From: CAZOAR01 sp964577985
GTDB lineage: Bacteria; Gemmatimonadota; CAZMKB01; CAZNLH01
DNA: 62,849 nt
Reading direction: 5' to 3'
Assembly: GCA_964577985.1 (NCBI GenBank)
Contig: CAZOAR010000014.1
Location: 1 to 62,849, forward strand
Shown here: positions 34,236-41,635 of the stretch, piece after piece
Numbering within the stretch: the first letter of the stretch is position 1
Layout of the letters: every line of letters begins with the position of its first letter
The notes under the pieces: model-generated
The model's input: the letters and a program-made list of their open reading frames with translations, nothing else
The model's database searches: none
Told to the model about the DNA's origin: nothing
Position numbers and translations under genes: made by a program

Positions 34236-35266
34236 AGACAAATTCCGGATACGCGATGGTGTTCCTGTGCCTCTTCCTGTTACTGCCTCAACGATCAATG
34301 TCAGCCGCTGACGACTCTCCCCCCCTGGTCCTGAAAAGGGCCGAATATGTCCGACAAAAAGAGGAGAATGAGCACACTGTCATCATTATGGTGGGAAGTG
34401 TGGAGTGGGAGCGTGGAGACAGCCGCCTGGACTGCGAGCGCTCGAAATATTATGAGGATAAGGGAATACTTTATCTATCCGGTAATATCCACCTCCTCGA
34501 TGAGGGCCGAGACGTACAGGCCGACTCCGTCAGGTATCTGGATGAAACCGAATGCGCGGTAGTCATGGGGAACGTCCGGCTGGAGATGTCGAATGGTGAT
34601 TTTGCTCTCCTGGCGGATAGTCTCGATTACTCTCTCAGGCAACGGGAGGCCTGGGCATTCAAGAGGCCCGAACTTGTCCTGAGCGGACGGGGAAAAGAAG
34701 AAAACAGCCGGATGGACATTGTTGTTACGGGGAACTGGTTCCACCTGTTGGAGGACAGCCTGCTTGCGATTTCGGGCGATGTGGACATATGTGGAGATTC
34801 CCTGCTGGGGGGGGCGGATTCTCTCTATTATGATATGGGGCTCGAGGAGATTCTTCTCGTGGGCACACCCTGGATAGAGACAGGTGACTATCGCCTCGAG
34901 GGAGAGAGACTCGATCTCTCTGTGCCCGGGCGGACGCTCAAGCGCGGTATCTCCAGAGGATCCGCGAGGGGGGAGCAGAAGGAGGTGATTCTGCACCGGA
35001 TTGAAGATGGCGCAGATGAGGAATTGTTGAACTGGATAGAGGCCGACTCGATCGTACTATCGTTCAAGGATGAGAGGATCGACAGTTTGATCGCCTCCTC
35101 AGAGGCTCGCAGCTTTTACAGTGATATGCGGCAGGGAGAGTTGGAAGAGAACTATGCAGTCGGTGATGAGATTCTACTTGTGTGGGGTGGTACAGGGATG
35201 GATCTCATTCAGGTCTCCGGAAGAGGATACGGCGTCTATCGGAAGAGGGACGAGGCAGAGGAGTAA
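34232..35266 (+). CDS. lptA: LptA/OstA-like periplasmic protein, enlarged
   Basis: A 344-residue exported protein with OstA/LptA-type beta-jellyroll repeats. A signal peptide (AMVFLCLFLLLPQRSMSA) is followed by strands such as SRLDCERSKYYEDKGILYLS, DVQADSVRYLDETECAVVMG and a second set (about 190-300: CGDSLLGGADSLYYD, LEGERLDLS). E. coli LptA has about 185 residues, so this protein likely holds two OstA-type modules. It should form the periplasmic bridge that carries LPS from LptC toward LptD. LptB follows after only 3 bases. Confidence 0.8.
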   Translation: MKTNSGYAMVFLCLFLLLPQRSMSAADDSPPLVLKRAEYVRQKEENEHTVIIMVGSVEWERGDSRLDCERSKYYEDKGILYLSGNIHLLDEGRDVQADSVRYLDETECAVVMGNVRLEMSNGDFALLADSLDYSLRQREAWAFKRPELVLSGRGKEENSRMDIVVTGNWFHLLEDSLLAISGDVDICGDSLLGGADSLYYDMGLEEILLVGTPWIETGDYRLEGERLDLSVPGRTLKRGISRGSARGEQKEVILHRIEDGADEELLNWIEADSIVLSFKDERIDSLIASSEARSFYSDMRQGELEENYAVGDEILLVWGGTGMDLIQVSGRGYGVYRKRDEAEE

Positions 35267-35269
35267 GGC

Positions 35270-35995
35270 GTGGACGAGACATTGAAGGCAGATGGCCTGG
35301 TAAAGGCTTACCACGACAGAAAGGTGGTAAACGGAGTCAGCATAAAACTTATGCGCGGCGAGATCGTGGGGTTGCTTGGGCCCAACGGGGCGGGAAAGAC
35401 AACGACTTTTTACATCCTTGTGGGCTTGATAAAGGCCGATAAAGGTGGTATATTTCTTGGTGGGAGAGACATTACAAGAACACCCATGTATAAGAGAGCG
35501 AGAATGGGGATCGGTTATCTCTCACAGGAATCGTCGGTTTTTCGCAAATTGACTGTGGAACAGAATTTGCTCAGTATCCTGGAGACGCTTCCGATCTCGA
35601 AGGCTGAGAAGGCCGAGAGGCTGGAAAATCTCCTGAGCGAGCTTAACCTTGTGCATCTTCGAAAAAACAAGGCTTCTTCGCTTTCCGGGGGGGAGAAGAA
35701 ACGGCTGGAAGTAACTCGAGCGCTCGTGTCAGAGCCGGGCTTCATGCTGATGGATGAACCTTTCGCGGGTGTGGATCCGATAACCGTGGACGACATCCAG
35801 TCGATTGTCGCTCGCTTACGGGATAAGGGGATAGGGGTCCTGATCACTGATCACAACGTCCGGGAGACTCTGGAGATTACAAACAGGGCTTATGTAATGT
35901 TCGAGGGGGAGATAATTCTCTCCGGAAACGCGGAAGAGTTGATCAGCGATACAAGGGCAAGGGAACTCTATCTTGGAGAAGACTTCAGGATGTAG
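35270..35995 (+). CDS. lptB: LPS export ABC transporter ATPase LptB
   Basis: A 241-residue ABC ATPase that powers LPS extraction with LptF and LptG. The GTG at 35270 follows GAGGAG near the lptA stop. Walker A is GPNGAGKTTTFYIL (about 38-51), the Q-loop is in GYLSQESSVF, the signature is LSGGEKKRLEVTRAL and Walker B is FMLMDEPFAGVDP. ITDHNVRETLEITNRAYVM is the LptB-specific H-loop block. LptF and LptG are not in the window. rpoN and hpf follow, an arrangement also seen in proteobacteria. Confidence 0.96.
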   Translation: MDETLKADGLVKAYHDRKVVNGVSIKLMRGEIVGLLGPNGAGKTTTFYILVGLIKADKGGIFLGGRDITRTPMYKRARMGIGYLSQESSVFRKLTVEQNLLSILETLPISKAEKAERLENLLSELNLVHLRKNKASSLSGGEKKRLEVTRALVSEPGFMLMDEPFAGVDPITVDDIQSIVARLRDKGIGVLITDHNVRETLEITNRAYVMFEGEIILSGNAEELISDTRARELYLGEDFRM

Positions 35996-36028
35996 CAACA
36001 TAGCTGCTTAACCAAGAGGTGGTTCAAG

Positions 36029-37417
36029 GTGAGTCTTAGAAATCAATTGAACATGTCGGTCAGGCAGGAGCAGACGATCAATCCGCGTCTGTATCAGGCC
36101 ATGGATCTCCTTTACATGCCCCTGCTTGATCTTCAGCAGTACCTCAAACAGGAACTCGTCGTTAATCCTTTTCTTGAAATGGTGGAAGATCTTGACACGA
36201 TCGAAGAGGCTCCCAGGGAAGAGGCGGAGAAAGAGGATGAGGATGACGAGGTAGATTGGGAGACGATACTCCTTGACGGCTTCGATAACGGGTATCGCGC
36301 CAATCCCCAGGAGGTCTTTGAGTTTCACGAAAAAGTTCCGGTCACCAGCATAACACTCTATGATCATCTTCGCCGGGAACTCTACCTCTTGAAGATCTCT
36401 GAGCGGGAGAGGGAAATAGGCGAGGAGATTATAGGCAATATGAATGAAGACGGCTATCTGACATGCGATCTGCAGGAGATCGCGGCGAGCATTTCTGTAG
36501 GGGTCGAGGAGGTTGACGCTATCCTCAGAACCATCCAGGGTTTTGAGCCCACGGGCGTCGCAGCGAGAGATCTTCAGGAGTGCATGCTACTGCAGCTCAA
36601 GGAACAGGAAGGGTCTGATTCGCCGGCATATGTCATCGTGCGTGACTTTTTCGAACACCTGAGTCAGCATAAATGGAGTGAAATTGCCCAGCAGACCGGC
36701 ATGACAGTCAAGGAGATCCAGGCCTATTCCGACAGGATTGCCGAGCTTGAGCCAAAGCCGGGACGAGTTTTCTCGTCCGAGGAGGACCAGTATGTCATCC
36801 CGGACATTATTGTGGAGAAGAAGGACGGCGACTATGTGATCTACCTGAACGATGGCAATCTCCCTCGATTGAAGAGGAGCAGCTCCTACTTTGAGATTGT
36901 CCGTGACAAGAAGTCGTTCAAGGGTGACACGAAGAAATTCATCTTTGAAAAGATGAATAGTGCCAACTGGTTGATTCAGGCAATAGAACAGCGCCGCCAG
37001 ACGATGCTGAAGGTAATGAGTTACATCGTTGACAGGCAGAGGGAATTCTTCGACGAAGGGATCGCGCACCTCAAACCGCTAACTCTTAGAGAGGTGGCAG
37101 AGACGATAGAAATGCATGAATCGACGGTGAGTCGCGTTACAAACCAGAAGTTCTGCCAGACGCCAAGAGGTGTCTTCAAGCTGAAGTTTTTTTTCAGCAG
37201 CGGGATAGAGACTTATGATGGGGAAGAGGTCTCAGCCAGGGGTATAAAGGCCAGGATCTCACGACTCATTGAAGAAGAAGAAACTTCAAAGCCTTACACT
37301 GATCAAGCTATCGTGAACTATCTGAAGAAGGAGGGTATCAAGATAGCCAGGAGGACAGTCGCAAAGTATCGCGATCAGTTGGGGATACTGTCCGCGAGAA
37401 TGAGGAAACGGTTTTAG
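36029..37417 (+). CDS. rpoN: RNA polymerase sigma-54 factor
   Basis: A 462-residue sigma-54. Region I is glutamine-rich and interacts with activators (LRNQLNMSVRQEQTINPRLYQ cut short here; about 2-50). An acidic region II lies at about 60-90. The core-binding region follows, then the helix-turn-helix (TLREVAETIEMHESTVSRVTN, read from about 351) and the C-terminal RpoN box ARRTVAKYRDQLGI (about 437-450) that reads the -24 element. All parts needed for promoter recognition are intact. The GTG start follows AGAGGTGG. Sigma-54 needs AAA+ activators, none of which is in the window. Confidence 0.96.
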   Translation: MSLRNQLNMSVRQEQTINPRLYQAMDLLYMPLLDLQQYLKQELVVNPFLEMVEDLDTIEEAPREEAEKEDEDDEVDWETILLDGFDNGYRANPQEVFEFHEKVPVTSITLYDHLRRELYLLKISEREREIGEEIIGNMNEDGYLTCDLQEIAASISVGVEEVDAILRTIQGFEPTGVAARDLQECMLLQLKEQEGSDSPAYVIVRDFFEHLSQHKWSEIAQQTGMTVKEIQAYSDRIAELEPKPGRVFSSEEDQYVIPDIIVEKKDGDYVIYLNDGNLPRLKRSSSYFEIVRDKKSFKGDTKKFIFEKMNSANWLIQAIEQRRQTMLKVMSYIVDRQREFFDEGIAHLKPLTLREVAETIEMHESTVSRVTNQKFCQTPRGVFKLKFFFSSGIETYDGEEVSARGIKARISRLIEEEETSKPYTDQAIVNYLKKEGIKIARRTVAKYRDQLGILSARMRKRF

Positions 37418-37459
37418 TACTTCAGAACCTCTTGCCGGGCCACCTGTAAGGAGGACTTG

Positions 37460-37843
37460 ATGAACATCTCAATCACAGCGAGACATTGTGAGCTGACCGA
37501 TGAAGAGAAGAATTTCATAGAGGAGAGGGCGCAGGGCCTCTCGAAGTTTCACAACCGCATAATGGAAGCAAATATCACTATTATTGAAGAAAAACCCCGG
37601 CAGAAAGCCGAAATAAAGGTCAGCCTGGATCATAGTACTTTCTTCAGCGAAGCTGAATCGATGGATCTTCGACAATCAGTCGAGCAGGTCGTGCAGAAAA
37701 TGCAGCGCCAGATAACGAAACATAAGGGCCGCTTCCAGAGAAGGACGGCAACCAAGGAGGAGCTGGCCACCATGAGCAGGGAATCCGAAGCCCCGGATGA
37801 TGATGACGAAAGCTGGATTGCGAGCGTGGAGGACAGCGAATAG
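37460..37843 (+). CDS. hpf: Ribosome hibernation promoting factor
   Basis: A 127-residue HPF/YfiA-family protein that binds the decoding site of idle 30S subunits. ATG 37460 follows AAGGAGG (37448-37454). The S30AE-type fold is recognisable in ITARHCELTDEEKNFIEERA, KFHNRIMEANITIIEEKPR and the basic QKMQRQITKHKGRFQRR (about 78-94). There is no C-terminal dimerisation domain, so it is the short form. An acidic tail of about 30 residues (ESEAPDDDDESW) is extra. It lies between rpoN and hprK, as in many proteobacteria. Confidence 0.92.
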   Translation: MNISITARHCELTDEEKNFIEERAQGLSKFHNRIMEANITIIEEKPRQKAEIKVSLDHSTFFSEAESMDLRQSVEQVVQKMQRQITKHKGRFQRRTATKEELATMSRESEAPDDDDESWIASVEDSE

Positions 37844-38818
37844 TTGGTCAAGCTAAAAGTAAGGGACCTCTTCGAGGAAAAGGGCCTGATCTATGGTCTC
37901 AAACTCCTTTCGGCAGAGGGAGGCCTCGACAAGCCCATACCAACAAAAGAGATACATCGGCCAGGTCTGGCCCTGGCCGGTTTTACGGATCGATTCGCTC
38001 ACTACAGGATACAGATCCTTGGCGAGACCGAGATAACCTACCTCAAAGGCCTGGCCACAGCAAAACGACATGAATCGATAGAGAGATTCTTCTCTTTCGA
38101 TGTACCATGTGTCGTGGTGACGAAGGGGCTGGATCCCCCCTCTTTCCTGTTGGAGGAGGCGAACAGGAGCGGCGTTCCCGTTATCTCGACGTCTCAAAGC
38201 ACTTCTCGCTTCTCCCATTTTCTCAGTGCTTATCTCGAGAACCGGTTCGCCCCGCACACGACGCTTCATGGTACCCTGGCCGATGTTTATGGAGTAGGCC
38301 TTCTTTTCCAGGGGCGCAGCGGCATAGGTAAGAGCGAATGCGTCCTCGACCTGGTTGAACGAGGTCACAGACTCGTGGCGGACGATCTGGTCAACGTCAG
38401 CCGCAAAGGAAATGAAATCCTGATCGGCACCGGCCATGAGAGCCTGCGGCATCACATGGAAATCCGCGGATTGGGGATAATAGACATCACGTCCGTATTC
38501 GGGATCCGGGCTGTACGCCTTCAGAAGAGAATCGAGGTGGTGGTCTTTCTGGAGGAATGGAACAACGAGACTGAATACGACAGAACAGGTCTGGACGAAA
38601 ACGTAACTACTATACTCGATGTCCAGTTGCCCGTTGTCACGATTCCGCTTGTTCCTGGAAAGAACGTAACTGTCCTATCCGAGGTTGCCGCCATGAACCA
38701 CCTGACAAAGCTGTATGGACATCACCCCGCCAGGCAGTTCAACGAGCGACTCGTCGAGTTGACACGAGAGAAGAACAGTATCGCAGAACACATGGATCTC
38801 GAAGCCGATTACGAATAG
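37844..38818 (+). CDS. hprK: HPr kinase/phosphorylase
   Basis: A 324-residue bifunctional enzyme that phosphorylates and dephosphorylates HPr on Ser46. The N-terminal domain (about 1-130) is followed by Walker A in FQGRSGIGKSECVLDLVERG (about 150-169), the VADDLV motif and the family signature MEIRGLGIIDITSVFG (about 205-220). VVTIPLVPGKNVTVLSEVAA is the C-terminal active-site region. The TTG start lies directly after the hpf stop, with GGAGG upstream. Its substrate HPr is encoded at 41369 and keeps Ser46, so the regulatory loop is complete. Confidence 0.94.
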   Translation: MVKLKVRDLFEEKGLIYGLKLLSAEGGLDKPIPTKEIHRPGLALAGFTDRFAHYRIQILGETEITYLKGLATAKRHESIERFFSFDVPCVVVTKGLDPPSFLLEEANRSGVPVISTSQSTSRFSHFLSAYLENRFAPHTTLHGTLADVYGVGLLFQGRSGIGKSECVLDLVERGHRLVADDLVNVSRKGNEILIGTGHESLRHHMEIRGLGIIDITSVFGIRAVRLQKRIEVVVFLEEWNNETEYDRTGLDENVTTILDVQLPVVTIPLVPGKNVTVLSEVAAMNHLTKLYGHHPARQFNERLVELTREKNSIAEHMDLEADYE

Positions 38819-38891
38819 TGATCCGGAGAACTCGCGTACGCTGTTTGCTCTTCACTCCCCCTTGTCCCGCGCTGATCCCGGCACTTGTCCA

Positions 38892-38920
38892 TTGATTTAA
38901 TCTTCATGTGTACTTATAGT
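38892..38920 (+). promoter_or_regulatory. Promoter for the PTS operon
   Basis: TTGATT (38892-38897), 17 bases, TATAGT (38915-38920), upstream of the EIIA gene. It looks like a sigma-70 promoter. Man-family PTS operons are often sigma-54-dependent, but no valid -24/-12 pair is present here. Confidence 0.55.
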
Positions 38921-38963
38921 TTACGGGCGATGGAGCAGTTGTGTGCAGCATTGAGGTGACACG

Positions 38964-39392
38964 ATGATTGGAGCAGTGATAATATCGCATGGCAGTCTCT
39001 CGGACGCGGTCCTCGAGGTTGTCCACAGGATCGCTGGAAGGCAGGAGAACATCCTGCCCTTGTCCAATACCGGCAAGGATCTGAGGCAGATGGAAAGTGA
39101 TCTTCGTGAGGCCCTGGAACGATTGAGCGAATGCCAGGAGGTCATCTTTTTTTCCGATCTGAACGGTGGAAGTTGTTCTCTGATCTGCAAAAGGCTTCTG
39201 AGAGAGAATGAAAACCTCGCCATGATTGCCGGGTATAATCTTTCGATGCTCATCGAATTTGCGCTCTACAGAAGCAGGCCTCTGGCAGAGATTCTTCCTC
39301 TCCTTGAAGCCAAGGGGCAGCGTGGGATCACGGTGTTTCGGCACGTAGAGTCGGGAGGTAACGATGACCATAAGCCTCTACAGAGTGGATGA
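38964..39392 (+). CDS. PTS EIIA component, mannose family
   Basis: A 142-residue EIIA of the mannose/fructose/sorbose family, which takes phosphate from HPr and passes it to EIIB. The phosphorylated histidine is His9 in GAVIISHGSLSDAV, the standard position. VIFFSDLNGGSCSLICKRLL (about 60-79) matches the conserved DLxGGS block, and NLAMIAGYNLSMLIEFALY follows. The last ~10 residues overlap the EIIB gene in another frame. It is the first gene of the PTS unit. A purely regulatory EIIA-Man is common in proteobacteria, but here EIIC and EIID are also present. Confidence 0.92.
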   Translation: MIGAVIISHGSLSDAVLEVVHRIAGRQENILPLSNTGKDLRQMESDLREALERLSECQEVIFFSDLNGGSCSLICKRLLRENENLAMIAGYNLSMLIEFALYRSRPLAEILPLLEAKGQRGITVFRHVESGGNDDHKPLQSG

Positions 39393-39861
39393 CAGGCTTG
39401 TCCACGGTCAGGTTACGGTCGGATGGGTTCGCGCCCTCCAACCGGATGCTATCATTGTCGTCGACGATGAGGTTGCGTCGAATCCCTGGGAGGAGAAGCT
39501 TTTTCAGTCCGCGGCTCCTGATCCCCTCAAGGTATGCGTGTGGTCGACAAACGACGCCCTTGAGAAGTTGCAGGAGACGGGTAATTCCGCAGAGACAGCC
39601 TTCCTGCTGACCAGAGACCTGAAGACTATGGAAGACCTTATCCGTGGTGGTGTAGAAATCCCGGTCGTAAACCTGGGAGGGTTGCATTTTTCGCACGACA
39701 AGACACAGGTTCTCCCTTATGTCTCATTCAGCGCCGATGATATCGAGGTGTTGATGTTTATGAAGGAGAGAAACATTGAAATAGATGTCCGGGACGTGCC
39801 GACGACAGAGAAGAAGGACGTGTTCGGCCTGTTGAAGACAAAGGGGTTGCTGAAAGAGTAA
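39364..39861 (+). CDS. PTS EIIB component, mannose/fructose/sorbose family
   Basis: A 165-residue EIIB that receives phosphate from EIIA and donates it to the incoming sugar. The active-site histidine is His14 in YRVDDRLVHGQVTVGWVRAL, the family signature. VVDDEVASNPWEEKLFQSAA and VPVVNLGGLHF-like segments (IPVVNLGGLHFSHDKTQ, about 99-115) are typical. Length is standard. It starts inside the 3' end of the EIIA gene, indicating coupled translation. Sugar specificity cannot be read from sequence. Confidence 0.93.
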   Translation: MTISLYRVDDRLVHGQVTVGWVRALQPDAIIVVDDEVASNPWEEKLFQSAAPDPLKVCVWSTNDALEKLQETGNSAETAFLLTRDLKTMEDLIRGGVEIPVVNLGGLHFSHDKTQVLPYVSFSADDIEVLMFMKERNIEIDVRDVPTTEKKDVFGLLKTKGLLKE

Positions 39862-39919
39862 GTCGGGAACACGGACAGAGCGTGGAGGAGAGGTTCTCGT
39901 ATACACGGACCTGGTCATA

Positions 39920-40591
39920 TTGGCTCTTCTGGGTGGCGTAGTCGCCCTTGACGAGACGGCTTTTCTGCAGGTGATGATTTCCCGCCCGCTGGTGTCAGGT
40001 ACCCTCACGGGACTGATGCTGGGTGATCCGGTGAACGGATTGCTTATGGGCTCGATTCTTGAAATGATATATCTTGATGTCCTGCCCGTTGGCGCCGTGC
40101 GATTCCCTGACAGCGGGATTGCCACTGTAGTGGGAACTGGCCTGCTCGTTCTTTCCGGGAAGTGTTTTTCGAATTCATCACCCGGGGTCTGGCTGGTCGC
40201 GATTCTACTCGCGATGGTGGCCGGATCGATTGGTGGATGGTCCATTTCGTTTGTCAGACAACGGAACAGCTTTCTCGTGAAAAACGTAGAGGATCATCTC
40301 AACTCCGGGAAACTATGGGCTGTTGATGTATATCACATGGCGGGGCTCCTTGTATCATTTGCGAGAGGCGCTCTGTTGACCCTTGCCCTGTCCTCTGTTT
40401 TTCTTGTGATAACGGTGTGGGTTGGCGGCATGCTTGAGTCGAATGAGGATTTTCCCCTTATCGCGGGCAGAAACATGATCATCTGTGCCTCTCTGGCGCT
40501 GGGGTTGCGGCTATTCGTGACGAGCAGGACCTTCGTTTATTTTGTTCTCGGGGCGGGTGTGGCGATCGCATTTATCGGACTTGGAATCTGA
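39920..40591 (+). CDS. PTS EIIC component, mannose family (short, start uncertain)
   Basis: A membrane permease subunit of at least 223 residues. The N-terminal block ALLGGVVALDETAFLQVMIS with RPLVSGTLTGLMLGD and GLLMGSILEMIYLDVLPVG is clear EIIC-Man sequence, followed by about six hydrophobic segments. Most family members have about 250-265 residues. The only usual start codon near the front is TTG 39920, which has no ribosome binding site at proper distance. The good site GGAGGAG (39885-39891) would instead serve a non-standard codon such as GTA 39899, and the frame stays open there (VYTDLVILALL). Either initiation is unusual or the site acts at a distance. Confidence 0.82.
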   Translation: MALLGGVVALDETAFLQVMISRPLVSGTLTGLMLGDPVNGLLMGSILEMIYLDVLPVGAVRFPDSGIATVVGTGLLVLSGKCFSNSSPGVWLVAILLAMVAGSIGGWSISFVRQRNSFLVKNVEDHLNSGKLWAVDVYHMAGLLVSFARGALLTLALSSVFLVITVWVGGMLESNEDFPLIAGRNMIICASLALGLRLFVTSRTFVYFVLGAGVAIAFIGLGI

Positions 40592-40610
40592 TCCTGTGCG
40601 GAGTAGACGT

Positions 40611-41381
40611 GTGAAACATTCCCGTTTGAAAAAGATAGATCTACTCAGGATATTTCTCAGGTCCTTCCTGATACAGGCATCCTGGAATTACAAAGGCATG
40701 TTGAACCTTGGTTTCCTGTTTACAATCATGCCGGGACTCAGGCGACTCTACCCTGACAAGAAGGACCGCCAGGCGGCGGTTGTCAGGCACTTCGAGTTTT
40801 TTAACACGCATCCGTATCTTGCTTCATACGCGGTGGGGGCTACGCTTTCCGCGGAGGAGGAGGCGGCAGAAAGGCGTGATAAGAAAGGTTTCGATGACGT
40901 TTTGCGGCTGAAAAGTTCTCTCTGCGGACCTCTGGGCGCCCTTGGAGACAATCTCTTCTGGAATCGCTGGCGCCCCATGTGCGCGGTTATCGGTCTCCTT
41001 GGATCGTATCTATGGGGGATCTGGGGAGTTGTTGTATTCCTGATCCTTTATAACGTTCCTCATCTGTCGGTGCGGTACTGGGGGCTCCACAGTTCGTATC
41101 GAGACAGGGTCAGTTTTGTGAATGAATTGTCCGGGAACGTCTACAGGACCGTGCCGGCTTTCGGGGAGAGAATGGGCGCGTTTTTCATGGGGTGCCTTAC
41201 GATCGTACTGGTGGGCTACAATGGTTCGTTCGATCTTCAGACACGAGCGGCGTTCCTGGGGGCACTCATGATATCATTTCTCCTACTCAGGAAGTTCAGG
41301 AGATTCAGGGTGACGCAGGCTGCTGTCGTGATAATTTTTACTGCTATAACATTATCGGGAGTTTCAAGTTGGTTGAAGTAG
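40611..41381 (+). CDS. PTS EIID component, mannose family
   Basis: A 256-residue EIID, found only in the mannose family, that forms the channel with EIIC. GTG 40611 is chosen for GGAG at 40600-40603. Family blocks are LRSFLIQASWNYKGMLNLGF (about 15-34), FFNTHPYLASYAVGA, and LCGPLGALGDNLFWNRWRP (about 104-122). Three or four hydrophobic segments occupy the C-terminal part. It overlaps the HPr gene by 13 bases. The presence of EIIC and EIID argues for real transport rather than a regulatory-only PTS. Confidence 0.9.
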   Translation: MKHSRLKKIDLLRIFLRSFLIQASWNYKGMLNLGFLFTIMPGLRRLYPDKKDRQAAVVRHFEFFNTHPYLASYAVGATLSAEEEAAERRDKKGFDDVLRLKSSLCGPLGALGDNLFWNRWRPMCAVIGLLGSYLWGIWGVVVFLILYNVPHLSVRYWGLHSSYRDRVSFVNELSGNVYRTVPAFGERMGAFFMGCLTIVLVGYNGSFDLQTRAAFLGALMISFLLLRKFRRFRVTQAAVVIIFTAITLSGVSSWLK

Positions 41382-41635
41382 TCGTAGCCGTAACGAATCA
41401 GCTTGGTCTGCACGCCAGGCCTGCCGCCCTGCTGGTTCAGCGCGCGAGTAAGTACAAGTCTGACATCTTTCTCCGGAAGGAAGACGTGGAGGTGAACGGC
41501 AAGAGCATAATGAGCGTGATGATGCTGGCGGTGGAATCTGGAACAGAACTTCAGATCCGAGCCGTGGGAGAGGATGAAAGGGAAGCCGTGGATGACCTCA
41601 TAGACTTGATAAAATCGAAGTTCGGCGAGGATTGA
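41369..41635 (+). CDS. ptsH: Phosphocarrier protein HPr
   Basis: An 88-residue HPr, the phosphate carrier between Enzyme I and EIIA. TTG 41369 is the start because GGGAG stands 7 bases upstream and because this numbering puts the catalytic histidine at His15 (LGLHARPAA) and the regulatory serine at Ser46 (NGKSIMSVMML), both exactly canonical. Ser46 is the target of HprK encoded at 37844. The gene begins inside the EIID gene and its stop overlaps the TTG of Enzyme I (TTGA), so EIID-HPr-EI translation is probably coupled. Confidence 0.95.
   Translation: MVEVVVAVTNQLGLHARPAALLVQRASKYKSDIFLRKEDVEVNGKSIMSVMMLAVESGTELQIRAVGEDEREAVDDLIDLIKSKFGED

Noticed and set aside
38876..38896. Sigma-54-like CGGCACTTGTCCATTGAT before the PTS operon
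   Set aside because: No GC at the -12 position with correct spacing; a sigma-70-type pair fits better.
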